Source: Geosiphon pyriformis (taxonomy: Eukaryota; Glomeromycota; Glomeromycetes; Archaeosporales; Geosiphonaceae). Taken from it: a stretch of DNA of 64,000 nt. How positions within the stretch are numbered: position 1 is the first letter of the stretch; each line of letters opens with the position of its first letter. Both the position numbers and the translations under genes were made by a program. The stretch spans positions 13,796 through 77,795 of the forward strand of contig JAAOMT010000030.1 in assembly GCA_016748015.1 (NCBI GenBank), given 5' to 3'. Below are positions 46,100-58,572 of this stretch, piece after piece. The notes beneath the pieces were generated by a model. The model made no database searches. It was not told the DNA's origin and saw nothing but the letters and a program-made list of their open reading frames with translations.

Positions 46100-46785
46100 T
46101 AATTATTTTTCGAAATATCCAACAAATATTCCAAAAATTAATGTTAGCTTTGAAAACACTTTTTGACATATCTATAATGATTAATAGAAGTCAAATTAAT
46201 TATATTTAGAAAGAAACTACAGCCCCAATAGTAAATAATTCTCAGAATTATCACTTCTATAGAAGAAAAACAAGAGGTTATTCTGGAATTCAATTACCAG
46301 AACTTCTGAAGCAAGCACTAAAAAAAAACCTTTTATATGTTCCTATTAATATTTTACCAAATGCCATAGTTCAACAAAAACTTCTACTATTTCTCAATAA
46401 ACAGAACAATAAACATACTCTTATATATAGATATTTCTATATTAGAAAAACACTTTATAAATGAAAACTGAAACTTAAAACAACCAACATTACTCCTAAG
46501 ACTATACAAAAACAAATTCACAATGAATTCAAGATAACAGCTAGATCAACAAACACTTGCTACAAACTTAGAGCAGCAGTTAAACTCTATGAGTTATTCA
46601 CCACTTGTGAAAACGTCCTACAAAATTTAATATTTCATTCAATAAAAATTCAATACATTGGAAAGCTTACAGAACTAAAATTTCAACAATTTTCAAACCA
46701 GATTATTTTAATTATCTTGGATCACTATCTTAATATTACAAATAGTGCTTGGATTTTGATGAAGTTCAGTCTTAAGAAGGAAATT
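46100..46785 (+). pseudogene. Element A ORF3: uncharacterised extra ORF after integrase
   Basis: A frame of about 220 codons with two stops starts near ATG 46141 (MLALKTLFDISIMINRSQIN), contains HFYRRKTRGYSGIQLPELL, a Leu-rich stretch (NLLYVPINILPNAI), FKITARSTNTCYKLRAAVKL and IGKLTELKFQQFSNQIILII, and ends at the polypurine tract before 46787. GKLTxxxFQQFxxQI aligns with GKITNAQFEEL of D. Basic N-terminus, helical C-terminus; no known domain. Confidence 0.62.
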
Positions 46786-46786
46786 A

Positions 46787-46881
46787 TGTTACCAATAGAA
46801 TTTTAGCTATTAAATAGCATAAAATTATCTTTATAATTCTTATTATTAAATAGCATATATTATTATTATTTCAATTATTAC
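46787..46881 (+). repeat. Element A 3' LTR, first segment (before B)
   Basis: The first 95 bases of the 3' LTR (TGTTACCAATAGAATTTTAGC...) lie before element B, preceded by the polypurine run AAGAAGGAAATTA. TTAC at 46878-46881 is the left target duplication of B. Confidence 0.92.
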
Positions 46882-47800
46882 TGTTATTTGAATAGAAAAA
46901 CCAAAAAGCTATAAAAAAACATAACAAAGAAATGTGACAAGAAAAATGTAGTACAACTCAAAATAACATAAGACAAATGTGAACAATAGTTAGCAATAAT
47001 GAACAATAGCTAGCAATAACAAAACAATAGCTAGCAATAGTGAAGCAATTGAAAACAATTCTATAAAACCAAAAAAATGTATAAAAGCAAGTAGGTATAA
47101 AAGTTAAAAAAGACAGTTAGTTAGTAATTAATTTTTACTTTGTATCCTATCTATCATATATTTATAGTCCGAAATATAAAAATTATCAAAAAAACCACAA
47201 AATTCAATTTACCAATTTATGTTCTTCAATCTTACAGATTTTAATTGAAATTGAAATCAGTATTTCTTATCTTGTTCTGAAACAGATGCCATTAGCATAA
47301 ATGTCTTGAATCTTTAATGATTTGAACCAATTGCTCTTGATCATGGCAATTGACAAGAACTAATTCTTTTATTTTTTTATTATTTTTTATTATTATTTTT
47401 TTATTATTATTTTTTTGTTTGGAGTGGCAACATAGGAAAATTAACTGTCTTAGAATAGACTTCATGATAGTCTGGTAAAAGAGAGAAGCTTCCTCTAAGT
47501 TTTGGATATTAATATTATCTTGGTAGCTTACTAGAAAGGCAAAAAGACAACACCAAATCTTAATAACTGTGTGCATTAGCACAGAGAAGAAAGCTCATAT
47601 TTACAGAAAACGTTGCAATCAACAAAAAACAAACTCTGTGTCTTATAACCAAAGAACTCAAAGGGTAAATTCACATCCAGGAATAGACCTTCAAAAACTG
47701 ATAATACTAATACTTTGAAAAGAGCAGACAGTCTTAAAAAATAACCTAAAAGTAGAGCACCAAATGTTATTACTATACCCTAACAAGTTTATCTGTAATA
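46882..47800 (+). repeat. Element B 5' LTR
   Basis: The LTR is 919 bp, TGTTATTTGAATAG to CTGTAATA (end decayed from TAACA). It has an array of AGCAATAA/CTAGCAATA units (46978-47050), TGTATAAAAGCAAG, AAAAGACAGTTAG, the hairpin at 47328-47352 (CAATTGCT/GGCAATTG, loop CTTGATCAT), a T/A-rich tract, and U5 with TCTGGTAAAAGAGAG. Confidence 0.92.
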
Positions 47801-47825
47801 TTTGGTGCTCCCTGTAAGATTATAA
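47801..47825 (+). other. Element B primer-binding site
   Basis: TTTGGTGCTCCCTGTAAG follows the LTR directly. It is identical in its first 16 PBS bases to element D, so both use the same, unidentified tRNA. Confidence 0.75.
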
Positions 47826-47859
47826 ATCCACAGAGACAGAGCACTTCAGAGATACACAA

Positions 47860-49640
47860 AAGTGACAACTATTAGAACAATAAGAAAAGACTACTCCTTA
47901 TATAAAAAAACATTATTTCAATACTTTTGAAAAGATTTAGGAATACCAGCAGAAACCACTATCACAGAAAGTGATTTTTGTAATTATATCAATGCAAAAA
48001 TCAACTGTTTATTAGGCCGCGCAACTGATACAGAAAGACTTAAAGAACAAATCCATCAAAGCTTACTAAAATACTTAAAAACTACTACTACTCGAGCAAT
48101 TACTGAAACTTTATACATAGTTGATATGGATATTAAACACTATGTGACAAAATGATTCTCTCAAGTACAACAACCAGTAGAATCCAATCTGGAGGAATAT
48201 GAATATGGATCCAATAATCACACAACTGCTTAAGACAAGTCCATAGTTAACAAGAAACCAAGATTTCTCTCCCCAACAATTCCATCATATTATCAGACAC
48301 CTTAAAGTAAAATTGTATTCAATCTACTCCTGGAAATCCAGTCAGAAACACCACAAACTTCTGGAAATTCACACCCTTGAAGTCAACACAATTGGACCAA
48401 ATCACTAAAAGAATATAAATTACTGTTTGGAAATCTTACTTCAACAGCCAGTCAAACAGAAAGAAACACATCAACTTAGAAACAACCACTAGCACAAAAC
48501 CCAGCAGAATTAGCATTTTCCTTAACAGAAGAAACAGCTATCTTACAACCTATTGGTTCAAGTGACAAAAGGAAACAACCAGCATTAGCACCTAAAGAAC
48601 ACTTGAAAACATAGACACCAATTCCCTTAAACATAACTAGTAACACCCCACCCATCAACTGAATTATGGCTTACCAAGATATTACTAAGTTACAAAAATT
48701 CTCAGGAAAAGAAGACAATGCATATTTGTGGATTGTGAAAGCTGAGAAAACAATTACCACCAATAACTGAAATGATAACAGAGCTATTTAAGTGCTGCCA
48801 TTCTTTCTAACCGGAACTGCAGACTTGTAGTATCAAAGTCTTGCAAAAAAACCAACTGACTTTAACATTTTTAAGCTTGCTTTTCTATAATATTTTTGCA
48901 ACCCCAATACTTTAATCTGATTACAGAATCAATTCAGCATAATTAAACAAAAAGATCATAAAGCAGTAACTACTTATCTTGAATGATTCAATCAAATCTT
49001 TCATCAAATATTAGCTATTGAAAGGGACTACTATACTGTGATGCAAGTTCTTAATTAATTCATTAAAAGATTGCAAAGTAGTATTCTAAGATCCATAAGA
49101 TCACATCATCTAACCAATTTACAAGATGCTGTCACTTTTGCTTGCAATTTTGAGTTTGCAAAACAAGAAGTAAACCATACCCAAGCTGTTAATTTAGTCA
49201 TTAATAGAACCTTTAACATTGATGCAAAGATAACCCAATTAAGTAAGAAACTAACTTAGAAAATTGAGAGATTCTTAGCCAGAACCACAGAAACTTACCA
49301 ACCACTACAACAGAGAGAAAATAACAACAACAGCAGATATCTCTAGCAACAGAACTGTCAGCAACAGCAACAACCTTAGAGATCTGATCCTCATAACTGT
49401 TACTATTGCTAGAAATTTGGACATATTGCCCAGGACTGTAGAAAGAAGATAATAAACCAAAATCAAGGAAACCAATACTAGCAACCAAAATATTAGCAAA
49501 ACATGGTATCCCAATATTCCATATTTTAAAATCAACTGCCCCAGGACACATAACAAGTCTTGTACACTCAATCACTGTTCCAGAGTTATTATCAACTATT
49601 ACCAATAACACAAACAATCTCTCATTATTAAACTTTCCCT
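47860..49640 (+). pseudogene. Element B Gag (broken)
   Basis: An N-terminal domain matches D and C (TLFQYF, KDLGIPAETTITESDFCNY, INCLLGRATDTERLKEQI near 47900-48060). The capsid starts at MAYQDITKLQKFSGKEDN (48664), with FNIFKLAFL and TTYLExFNQIFHQ, then QSSILRSIRSHHLTNLQDA and VNHTQAVNLVINR. The knuckle is CYYCxKFGHIAQDC at 49398-49439, with Gly replaced by a stop. About a dozen stops occur. Confidence 0.82.
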
Positions 49641-50471
49641 TACAGCCAGCCCAGACCTCAAGCTATAGACTATAATTAAGGATGGAAGAATTTCAACAAC
49701 AATTAGGCACAAACCAACAGTGAACTATCTCAACTAATCCCTTACAGTCTTGCCCAATTTCGACCAGCACCAACTGGATACTTGAATCAAGCTTTCTATC
49801 TCAGTCTTATAGAAAACCAGAGTTTTGATAAATCTACACCTATAGAAAAGAGGAATGTAAAACAAACCTCCAAACCTTCCAAGCAAACAAAAAGCAATAT
49901 TCTACCAGCCACTATTACTGAGGACACTACCCTAGCCATCATATTTCCTTTTAATATCAATAATTTAAACACCCATAGCCTTTTTAATAAAGCAGTTATC
50001 AATCAGAATAAACCAATAATGGCCCTATATACCAATGCCAGAGTTGGAGGAATAAACATTAAATTAATCTTAGATAGCAGATTAGCCAGTAGCATAATTA
50101 CGAAGCAGCTCATAGACCAACTAGGTTGCCAAGTAGACCATGCTGCTATTGTCTGGATCATTACAGCTAATGGAAACACAAAAACCCCAATAGGAAAAAT
50201 TGACAACTTCCTCTTCGAGATTAATAGAATCCAGATCTCTACCAAAGTATTTGTCATGGAAACTATTCAATATCAAGCTCTAATAGAAAATAATTGGTTG
50301 TCAAAAGCCAATGGTACTCTCGACTGGAACACCCAAGAACTTCAACTCATTTTCAATAGACAGCATGTTCAAGTCCCAGCTATGTGCAGCCCTTTTAAAA
50401 CCCAACATACCAAGGAATTCTTTATTGAATTTAAAGACATACCACTACCACTGACCATCAAGATCTATTAA
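49641..50471 (+). pseudogene. Element B aspartic protease (229-codon open stretch, catalytic site altered)
   Basis: The region 49782-50471 is open. It contains NKPIMALYTNARVGG, IKLILDSRLASSIITKQLIDQL (DSR for DSG at 50073-50081), NTKTPIGKIDNFLFEI, VFVMETIQYQALIENNWLSK and LDWNTQELQLIF. It ends with LPLTIKIY and a stop, after which the linker leads to the truncated Cys-rich module. Confidence 0.85.
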
Positions 50472-51990
50472 GTTTCATGGACAGATAATTATTGAACTGA
50501 ACTACCCCCACCACCAACCTGGGAAGAAAAAAAAAAAGGCAGAGCCAAAGAAAAACCCCAATTGTCATCATTAGGATACATAATCTCAGACCAAAAAAAC
50601 TTATTTTACTAATTTCTAAGACTAATATGTGTTAATTGTGAAAAGAAATTATCTACTATAAATGCATATATTAGAAACAATGAAGAATGGCTCACTGCCA
50701 CCAAATACTAATGTAGATCTTGTATACTGAAAAAATTTGGAGGAAAGATATGATTCTGTGAAGATTACCAGAAATTAAATAGAATTACCCAAAGAGATAG
50801 CTATTTCACTCCTCTTATCCAAGAAATCCTAAACAACTTAGGAAAAAAAAATGGTTCTCATCACTAGATCTAGCCAGTAGATATTGACAAGTTAAAATAG
50901 ATCCAAAAGACAAAAAAAAAATAGCATTTACCACCCAAGACGGAAATTTTGAATTTAATGTAATGCTCTTTGAACTTTGCAATGTTTTCACCCTCTTCCA
51001 ATGTCTCATAGACATCGTATATAAGAGAATCCTATAAAAATCAGTCATAATTTATTTAAACAACACAAACATGTTCTCAGAAATGTTTGACAAACATTTG
51101 CTACACCTCCAACAAGTCTTTGAACATCTTTAAAATGCTGAACTAAAACTTAACCCCAACAAATACTTCTTTGGAAAAACCAAGCTGAAATTCTTAGAAC
51201 ACATAATTGGCAAAGACAAAGTCAAACTTGATCCAAACAAAATCCAGAAAGTCAAAGATTTTTGAGCCTCCATCAATCTTTGAGAATTACATGGATTTCT
51301 AGAATTAGCAGGATATTACTAACAGTTCATCAAAGATTTTTCAATCATTACAAAACCACTTCATTATTTGCTATCTAAGCATGTACTATACTGATAGAAG
51401 AAGGAACAACAGAAAACATTTGACTATCTTAAACAGTAGTTAATCACCTCTCTAGTATTGATCTATCCAGATTTCACCAAATGTTTCATTGTTGCTATGA
51501 ATGCCTTGAAAAATGCATTAGGAGCTGTCTTATTTCAGATTGGACCAGACAAAAAAAAACATCCAATTGCATATGCTAGCCATAGCACAAGTCTAGTGGA
51601 AAAGATATATAGTGCAACAGACTAGGAATGTTTTGCCATTTATTGGGCTGTACAAATCTGGAAACATTACCTGAGCCAATTATTTGACCTATATACTAAT
51701 CATAAAAAATTAATCTGGCTACTCAATAATCCACAGCTGGAAAAAAAATATGCAAGATAGAATACTTATCTGCAATAATTCTTACTCAAAGTTCATTACA
51801 AAGAAAAATCCAAGAACACCAATATTGACAGTTTGTCAAGGATGTTACAAACCTAATCTCAGACTCATGGACACACTTACTTATCAGCAATTACATCAGT
51901 ACCTATTAACACTACATTTCAAGAAGATTTTATCTAAACAGGAACAAAATACTATGCAGAAACAAGTGTAAAATTACTTTATTCAAAATG
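50472..51990 (+). pseudogene. Element B Cys-rich remnant fused to RT, and RNase H (deletion and stops)
   Basis: LICVNCEKKLSTINAYIR and CRSCILKKFG (50620-50735) are the start of the Cys-rich module. The next residues, GKIxFCEDYQKLNRITQRDS, are already RT. So the rest of the module, dUTPase and the RT N-terminus have been deleted at about 50735-50745. RT continues WFSSLDLASRY, YLNN at 51053-51064 and KFLEHIIGKDKVKLDP, then RNase H IVAMNALKNALGAVLFQ, and LYTNHKKLIWLL near 51690. Many stops. Confidence 0.83.
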
Positions 51991-51999
51991 ACCAACTCT

Positions 52000-53205
52000 A
52001 TTGTTAAAAATAACAAAACTACACCACCCCACAACAGTTGATCAAGAATAATGAAAAAGAAGCTATATTATATAGTATGTATTTTGACCCAACTGCAGAA
52101 CACTTCAACAAAGACACAATTTTAGAAAGAACAACAAATCTATACTATTGACCTATGATATATAAGGATATCTTCGAATATGTTCTCAATTGTGACTCAT
52201 GCCAGTAAAGAAGAGGAGTCAAAGTAACAGAACCACTTCAACCCATTTCAGTTGGAAATTCATTTGATAGAATTGGGATTGATTTGGTTGGTTTTCTCTT
52301 GATTACATCTAAAGGAAATTATTATAATGCAGTAGCTGTAGACTACCTTACAAAATGACCAGAAGCCAGAGCAATCCAAGTAGCTGATGCCAAAACAATA
52401 GCTAAATTTGTACACCAAGATCTAATATGTAGACATAGATGCCCAAAAGAATTGTTATCAGACTAAGAAATACATTTTGTTAATACTATGTTAACTGAAT
52501 TGTGTTAACAATTTGGTATAAAACAACTTCTATTGTTATCATATTACTCACAAACAAATAAACTGGTAGAATAGTTTAACAGAAAATTATGTGAATCATT
52601 AGTAAAAATAAGTTGTGAAAACAAACAAGAATGGGACTTATTTATACTTTTTGTACTCTTTACATATCAAACATTAAAGCAAAATATGACACAGTTTACA
52701 CTATTTGAATTAGTTTATGGAAGAAAAACAATATTACTTATTGAATGAAAAATAGCATTCTACCCAACAAAAACTATTAACAAAAAAAATTTTGAAGCTA
52801 TCTTATGTTAAAAAACATACCAGCTAATAGAAATATTAGAAAACAATCGTAGAACAACAGCTGACAATATTAGCAATGCTCAAGAATAACAAAAAAAAAG
52901 ACATAATAATTGCCTACTCAAACAACCAATGGAATTTAAGATTAAAGACCAAGTACTGTTATATTATACAAAAGTGGAGAAACAATGGAGTAGAAAGTTT
53001 GACCCAAAGTGGGATGGCTTATTCCACATACATGAAGCTTTAAAAAATGGAGCTTACAAATTACAATTAAAAGATAAGATTTTAAAAAAAGTAGCTCATG
53101 GAAATCAATTAAAAATTTATCATGTGAAACAACAGTCATCATCATTAATACTTCAACTAGGAACACAAATTCTATTAATCAGACCAGAAGATATATTATG
53201 AAATC
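52000..53205 (+). pseudogene. Element B integrase (broken)
   Basis: The zinc-finger Cys pair is near 52190 (NCDSCQ-like), RIGIDLVGFL near 52270 (first Asp), LLSD near 52455 (second Asp) and KLVExFNRKLCE near 52565 (Glu kept, followed by a stop). An open C-terminal part (52929-53201) reads KDQVLLYYTKVEKQW and KKVAHGNQLKIYHVK, then LIRPEDIL. DDE residues survive but the frame does not. Confidence 0.83.
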
Positions 53206-53399
53206 TGGAACCAATCATTGTTATCAAAACATAGACAACATATAGCAAATTAAATTGGGAAATTCAAGTATATATACCATTCAGAAAATGACAAAAAAAC
53301 AATAAAACCTTTTCAACATAAACCTTTTAGATCAAATTCTACAACTTTTAAAACAACTGTTTAATGCAATTCAATAATCTTCTGCTCAAATAGAAATTA

Positions 53400-54047
53400 C
53401 AATTGATAAAAAAAAGATATGATACAGAGATAGAAGCAAGAAAGGGGTGGACAAAAGTTCAACTAGAACTAAGCTGTTTCACTTTTACAAGCAAACCTCT
53501 CTCTATAAAAGAAAAAAAAAAGGATATGATGTAAATAGAACTTGACACAACTAAAAAGAAGAGGAAGGTAACAGAAATGGAACTGTGTTGGGTGAGAATT
53601 AAGGAAATAAAGAAGGATCTGAACAGACAAACACCAGAGCCAGTAACAGGAGAATAGACACCTGAAAATACAAAGAAATAGAAAAAAAAACTTCTACTCA
53701 TCTATTGGCTATTTAAAATTGGGTTACAATTAGAACTAAATAGCCTATACAAAAACCTCAACCATTAAATAATCAACAAAGAAGCCTGCAGACAAGTAGA
53801 AAAATTTGTGAGAAAAACCAACTTAAACTTATATTACAAAACAACATACTGGCTATATACAGTATTTAAACACTATTTAACAGTACTACTAGATGAAACT
53901 TTGAAAACTATTACAGTCAACAACATAGAACAAATGACAAACACCTAATTTGAAGTTCTACAAAAAGCAATACTGAGAGCAACATTCGAGTTTTTTACCA
54001 AAAACACAAACTTGGCTGAAATAAATGATTTTGCAGGAGCTTAATTT
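53400..54047 (+). pseudogene. Element B ORF3: uncharacterised extra ORF after integrase
   Basis: One frame reads KKKRKVTEMELCWVRIKEIK near 53550, LLLIYWLFKIGLQLELN, EACRQVEKFVRKTNLNLYY, FKHYLTVLLDETLKTITVNN, FEVLQKAILRATFEFFTKN, and ends NDFAGA-stop at about 54044, right before the polypurine tract. It aligns with the C and D frames at the same place. It has four or five stops, mostly Gln or Trp positions. Confidence 0.58.
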
Positions 54048-54064
54048 TAAAAAGAGAGGGATAA

Positions 54065-54973
54065 TGTTACTCGAATAGAAAAACCAAAAAGCTATGGAAA
54101 AACATGACAAAGAAATGTGACAAGAAAAACACAGTACAACTCAAGATAACATAGAACAAACATGAGCAATAACTAGCAATAATAAGCAATAACTAGCAAT
54201 AATGAGTAATAGCTAGCAATAATAAAACAATAGCTAGCAATAGTAAAGCAATTAAAAGCAATTCTATAAAACCAAAAGAATATATAAAAGCAAGTAGGTA
54301 TAGAAGTTAAAAAAAAGACAGTTAGTTAGTAATCAATTTTTATTTTGTATCCTATCTATCATATATTTATAGTCTGAAATACAATAATTATCAAAAAAAC
54401 CATAAAATTCAATTTACCAATTTATGTTTTCCAATCTTATGAATTTTAATTGAAATTAAAATCAGTATTTTCTACCTTATTCTGAAACAGATGCCATTAG
54501 CATAAATGCCTTGAACTTTTAACAATTTGGACCAATTGCTCTTGATCACAGCAATTGATGGAAACTAATTTTTTTCTTTTTTTTCTTTATTTTCTTTTTC
54601 TTTTTTCTTTTGTTTGGAGCAGTAACATAGAAAAATTGACTGTCTTGGAATAGACTTTGTAATAGTCTGGTAAAAGAAGGAAGCTCCCTCAAAGTTTTGG
54701 ATATTAATGTTATCTTAGTAGCTTATCAGAAGAGCAAAAAGACAATGCCAGATCCTAATAACTGTGCTCATTAGCGTGGAGAAAAAAGTTCACATTTATG
54801 AAAAACATTACAATTAATAAAAAACAAACTTTGTGCCTTATAACCAAAAAACTCAATGGGTAAATTCACATCCAGAAATAGACTTTCAGAGACTGATAAC
54901 ACTAATACTGTGGAAAGAGCAAAAGTAAAGCACCAAATATTATTACTATATTCCAACAAGTTTACTTATAACA
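54065..54973 (+). repeat. Element B 3' LTR
   Basis: The LTR is 909 bp, TGTTACTCGAATAG to CTTATAACA. Array at 54165-54250, TATATAAAAGCAAG near 54285, hairpin at 54533-54557 with a perfect 8-bp stem (CAATTGCT/AGCAATTG, loop CTTGATCAC), then a T/C-rich tract. In the first 120 bases all differences to the 5' LTR are transitions. AAAAAGAGAGGGATAA precedes it. Confidence 0.93.
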
Positions 54974-54977
54974 TTAC

Positions 54978-55879
54978 TTATTATTTAATCAAATTATCAA
55001 ATATTATTACTTAATCAATAATCTGATTTGTACAATAGAAATTAAGATGATCAAATTACACAATACCTTGAACCATTTAACATAGTCAAAATTTGTCGAA
55101 ATTAATGAAAATTGGCTGAAATAATCAATAGTTTAGTAAAATAACTTGTAATTTGCTGAAATGTATCTTTAATTCACCCAAATTGTAGCAAAAAGAAAAG
55201 TGCAAGTTTAAAGACTAGTATTACAACAAGTTGTATAAAAGAAGAGCCTCTTTCTTCAAGAAAATGTATCTTTTCATAGTATCTTAACATAATATATTAC
55301 TTTAGATATCTTAATTAGAACAAATTATTTTTTACACATTCAAATAAAAATTAAATATTTGAAAACCAAATTCTTAAATTATTATACTTGAAATTCCCTC
55401 AAACACAACTAATATTTTGAAATTGATTAGCTACCAATTTCAGTAAATTGATTAGCTACCAATTTCAGTAAATTGTTAATAATTTCAGGTTTGGATAGAA
55501 AATGTTTCCCTTAACAGAATTTTATTTCTTTTATATTTTTTTTATTTTTTTGTTCTTTTCTTATTATAATCATTAGGGTAGTCTACAGACAAGATTCCTG
55601 TAGAAGAGTTGATTTTTACAGCAAAATAACTACACATTTTTAGTGAGCTTCTAAATAAGCAATTTCTGAGAAAAAGTTAACATTTACTACAATATAACTA
55701 CACAAAATAACTGGCACAAAATTGGCCATTCTACTTATAAGCCCAGCAATTCAAATTATAGGAGATAATTTGAAGATAAATTCAGTTACTGAAGATCCAA
55801 CTACTTTCTAAGAACATAAATTTACAGCAAATCAACATTAACAGCATTCAAAAAAAGAGACCAAAAACTTCTGGTAACA
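54978..55879 (+). repeat. Element A 3' LTR, second segment (after B)
   Basis: This continues the LTR from 46881. With the first segment it totals about 997 bp against 972 for the 5' LTR; a 25-bp tandem duplication (TTGATTAGCTACCAATTTCA unit, 55420-55470) accounts for the difference. It ends TCTGGTAACA at 55879, followed by CCAC. Confidence 0.92.
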
Positions 55880-55883
55880 CCAC

Positions 55884-56440
55884 ACATGACTGGCACTCTT
55901 GTATGTTATCAATTCTGACTAAGCTGTAGCTTTTGCATGTTACAATCAAGCACAACATTGGTTTTGAATAGCCAGTCATTACCAACTAGTGCTTGTTACT
56001 GTGTAGTTTCATCACCAAAACTTTGATTGGTGTAATAATACCATTAATTTCAAATGAGAAATCATCAATCTTGTCAATAGGAGTTTTGGTTGCTTTATTA
56101 GTCATTATTATCCTGGTGCTAACAGCATGATTAACCTGACAACCTAATTGGTTTATGAGTTGTTGTGTAATAATACTGCCTGCTAACCCACTATTCAGAA
56201 TTAGTTTAATGGTCTGACTATTGACTTTGGTGTTAGTATACATAACAGTAATGAATTTGGTATTGAGTATGACTTCATTAAAAAGAAGCATTGCTGATTT
56301 CTTAAGTTTAAAGAGAAAAATGGCTGCAAGAGATTTGTCTTTCATAATAGTTGCTGAAAATATATTGCTAATAAATGGCTCTTGGTTGGTTTCCTATTTG
56401 TTAAATGTGGTGTCTCCTGAAATGACCAAGAAACTTAAAT
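55884..56440 (-). pseudogene. Element C aspartic protease (catalytic site altered)
   Basis: IKLILNSGLAGSIITQQLINQLG is visible, with NSG for DSG near 56196-56188, then ATKTPIDKIDDFSFEINGI and IKVLVMK. The end of the domain reaches the insertion point of A at 55883. A frame change follows LVMK. Homologous to 23880-24700. Confidence 0.83.
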
Positions 56441-56449
56441 AGTTCTGAG

Positions 56450-58540
56450 AATTTAGATTTTGATTGTATCTGGTTCTCGAATTCCACTGTTGCAATCCTG
56501 ATAGTTGATTTGATAAACTGGGAATTGGTTAATGAACAACTATTGCTGATCTCCAGTTTTGTTGTATGGTTCTTGGTTTTTGGTTTCCATGTGACATTAG
56601 GGTTGAAATTTGTGGTAGTGTTTAAATTTACTGAGGTTGATATATTACTTGTGGCTGTGGTTGATAAATAACTGGTACTGAAGGCTGATATATTAGGGGT
56701 GAATATAATTGTTGCATTATTGGTGCTTAATAAATTGGTGGCTGCATTACTAGTAAGTAATCTAATTAATATAGTTCTGAGTTTGGTTAATATCTCTGAG
56801 TTTGAAACTAGCAATCAGAGTTTTAATATTGACTTCTTGATTATTGATTATTTAAGCAATAGTGGCAGTCGATTTGCAGGTGTTTTTGTTTACCACAATA
56901 ATAACAAACATATGTTTCTTGTTGCTACTGTTAATTGGTTGACAATAATAAACATAATTAATTTTAAAAACAATTAGAGTTTTTTTAATTGCTGTGTTGT
57001 TGTGAAGGTTGATAAATTGTCTAATTGTTGTTAGCTAAGTATTTCTCTAATTTCTGATTGATTGAATTACTGAATTGTTTCAATTTAGAATCCAAGTCAG
57101 ATAATCTATTCATTATTAGATTTATGGCTTGGGCATGATTGGCTTTTAATTTAGTGGCTTCAAAATCTCTGGTGTTGATGACAGTGGCTTGAAAATCTGT
57201 CAAATATAATGAACATATATGTTGAAGAATGCTATTGTGCAGGCCTCTAATAAATTGATTCAAAATTTGTGGTGCAGTAAAATAATCAGCTTGAATTGTT
57301 TGAATTTGGCACAGATTTCTGTAAAAACATTCTAAGTAAGTAGTGACTGCTTTAGTTTCTCTTTGTTTAATAGTAGTGACAATGTTAACTAAGCAGTTAA
57401 TGCTGTTATTATTGCTGAAATATTGTAAGAACTCAAGCTTAAATACATTGAAATCTTAGAGTTTGTTCACCAGGCTTTGATATCATGAGTCAACAGTATT
57501 CTGGAGAAAATATGGAATGGCTTGGAAGGCTCTTATGTCATTCCATCCATTGGCCATAATGGCTTTTTCAACATTATTGAGCCATATTTGGGCATCATTT
57601 TCTTTGCCAGTAAACTTTTTGAGTTTTGCTATTTGGGTGTAGGCCATTGAATCCAAGTTTGGTTGTTGTTGTTGTTGTTGAGGTGGTAATTGAATTTGAG
57701 ATTGTGACAGTGGCTATTGTTGTACGGCAACTGGTAGTGAGTTAATAATGATTACTAAAGGTAAGTATTGTTGATTATTAATGTCAAGATTTGGATCATT
57801 CTGATTTTGCTAAATTTGAATGATTGGAGTTTTTACAATCAGATTGTGGTAGTAAAATTCTTGATTGTCATTTTTCTTTTCTTTTGATTTAATTATCTCT
57901 AAGGAACTTGCAGTTTCGAAATCTGGTTGAAATAATGGTAATCAACATTTTGATGATGTTGGAGATCATGATTTGAATCCTTTAAAGTAATCACCATAAG
58001 TTTCCAATAATTCTGTTTTCTTTTGTTTACTTTAAAATAGGAGTTGTCCAAATGTTGATGTCACATTTAATGTGGACATGTTTGCTGATACAATATTAAT
58101 AGTACTTCTGGGTGTGTAATGATAGGATAGATATAGTGAAAATTTAATTCTTTGTTTCTTCCATATTGGTAATTGTATTTCTTTTGGGATTGCTGCTGGT
58201 GTTTGTAACTTTTCTTTACTCTTATCTGCATAGGTAATGAGGAATTGTTGTTGAGTGTATCTTTCAATTTTTTGATTAATTTCTCTAATAATTAGTGTAA
58301 AACTGTGATTTTATAGTAAGCTGGTGTGTTGGATTAATTCTGTATAAAAATTTTTTCTTGCTGATTTGATGTTAACTGGTCTTTCAAAAAAATCTGTGAT
58401 TCTTTTGTTAACATAAAAGTTGAAGGCTGATTCCGCTAGATAATGGTTGTTGGTTAAGCCCAATTGTTGGCTGTACTGTTGAAATAAATATTTAGAAAAT
58501 TCTAAATGGTTTGTTTTTATTATTTCTGATTCTGCCACTT
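56450..58540 (-). pseudogene. Element C Gag (broken)
   Basis: The start ATG at 58538 gives MAESEIIKTNHLEFSKYL and an N-terminal domain (AESAFNFYVNKRITDFF) to 58311, continuing at 58267-58067. The capsid lies near 57660-57330 (MAYTQIAKLKKFTGKENDAQ), then LHNSILQHICSLYLTDFQA and LKANHAQAINLIMNR (57263-57021). The knuckle CYYCGKQKHLQIDC (56906-56865) is intact. A Ser/Thr/Asn-rich tail (56814-56450) leads to the protease. Stops separate the blocks. This copy defines the original Gag start that D has lost. Confidence 0.82.
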
Positions 58541-58572
58541 TTGAATGATTGCTGTTGGTGCTGGTTTTCTGT

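Larger units (their letters stand above)
46882..54973 (+). mobile_element. Element B: gypsy-like LTR retrotransposon lacking dUTPase, innermost insertion
   Basis: This 8092-bp element has LTRs 46882-47800 and 54065-54973 and exact target duplication TTAC (46878-46881, 54974-54977); the intact LTR of A at 37944 shows the empty site. Gag, protease, RT, RNase H, integrase and ORF3 are present, but the second half of the Cys-rich module, the dUTPase and the first RT segment are missing. It is about 1.8 kb shorter than A, C and D for that reason. Confidence 0.93.
37864..55879 (+). mobile_element. Element A: gypsy-like LTR retrotransposon with dUTPase, inserted in C
   Basis: Plus-strand element with LTRs 37864-38835 and 46787-55879 (the latter split by B) and target duplication CCAC (37860-37863, 55880-55883). 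Without B its length is about 9.9 kb. The gene order equals that of D, but the sequence is distant from B, C and D at protein level and the LTR has no visible palindrome array. Stops and one-base deletions occur throughout. Confidence 0.92.

Noticed and set aside
46100-46785. ORF3 as an envelope gene (errantivirus-like)
   Set aside because: The position fits, but no signal peptide, cleavage site or transmembrane segment is visible in any of the four copies.
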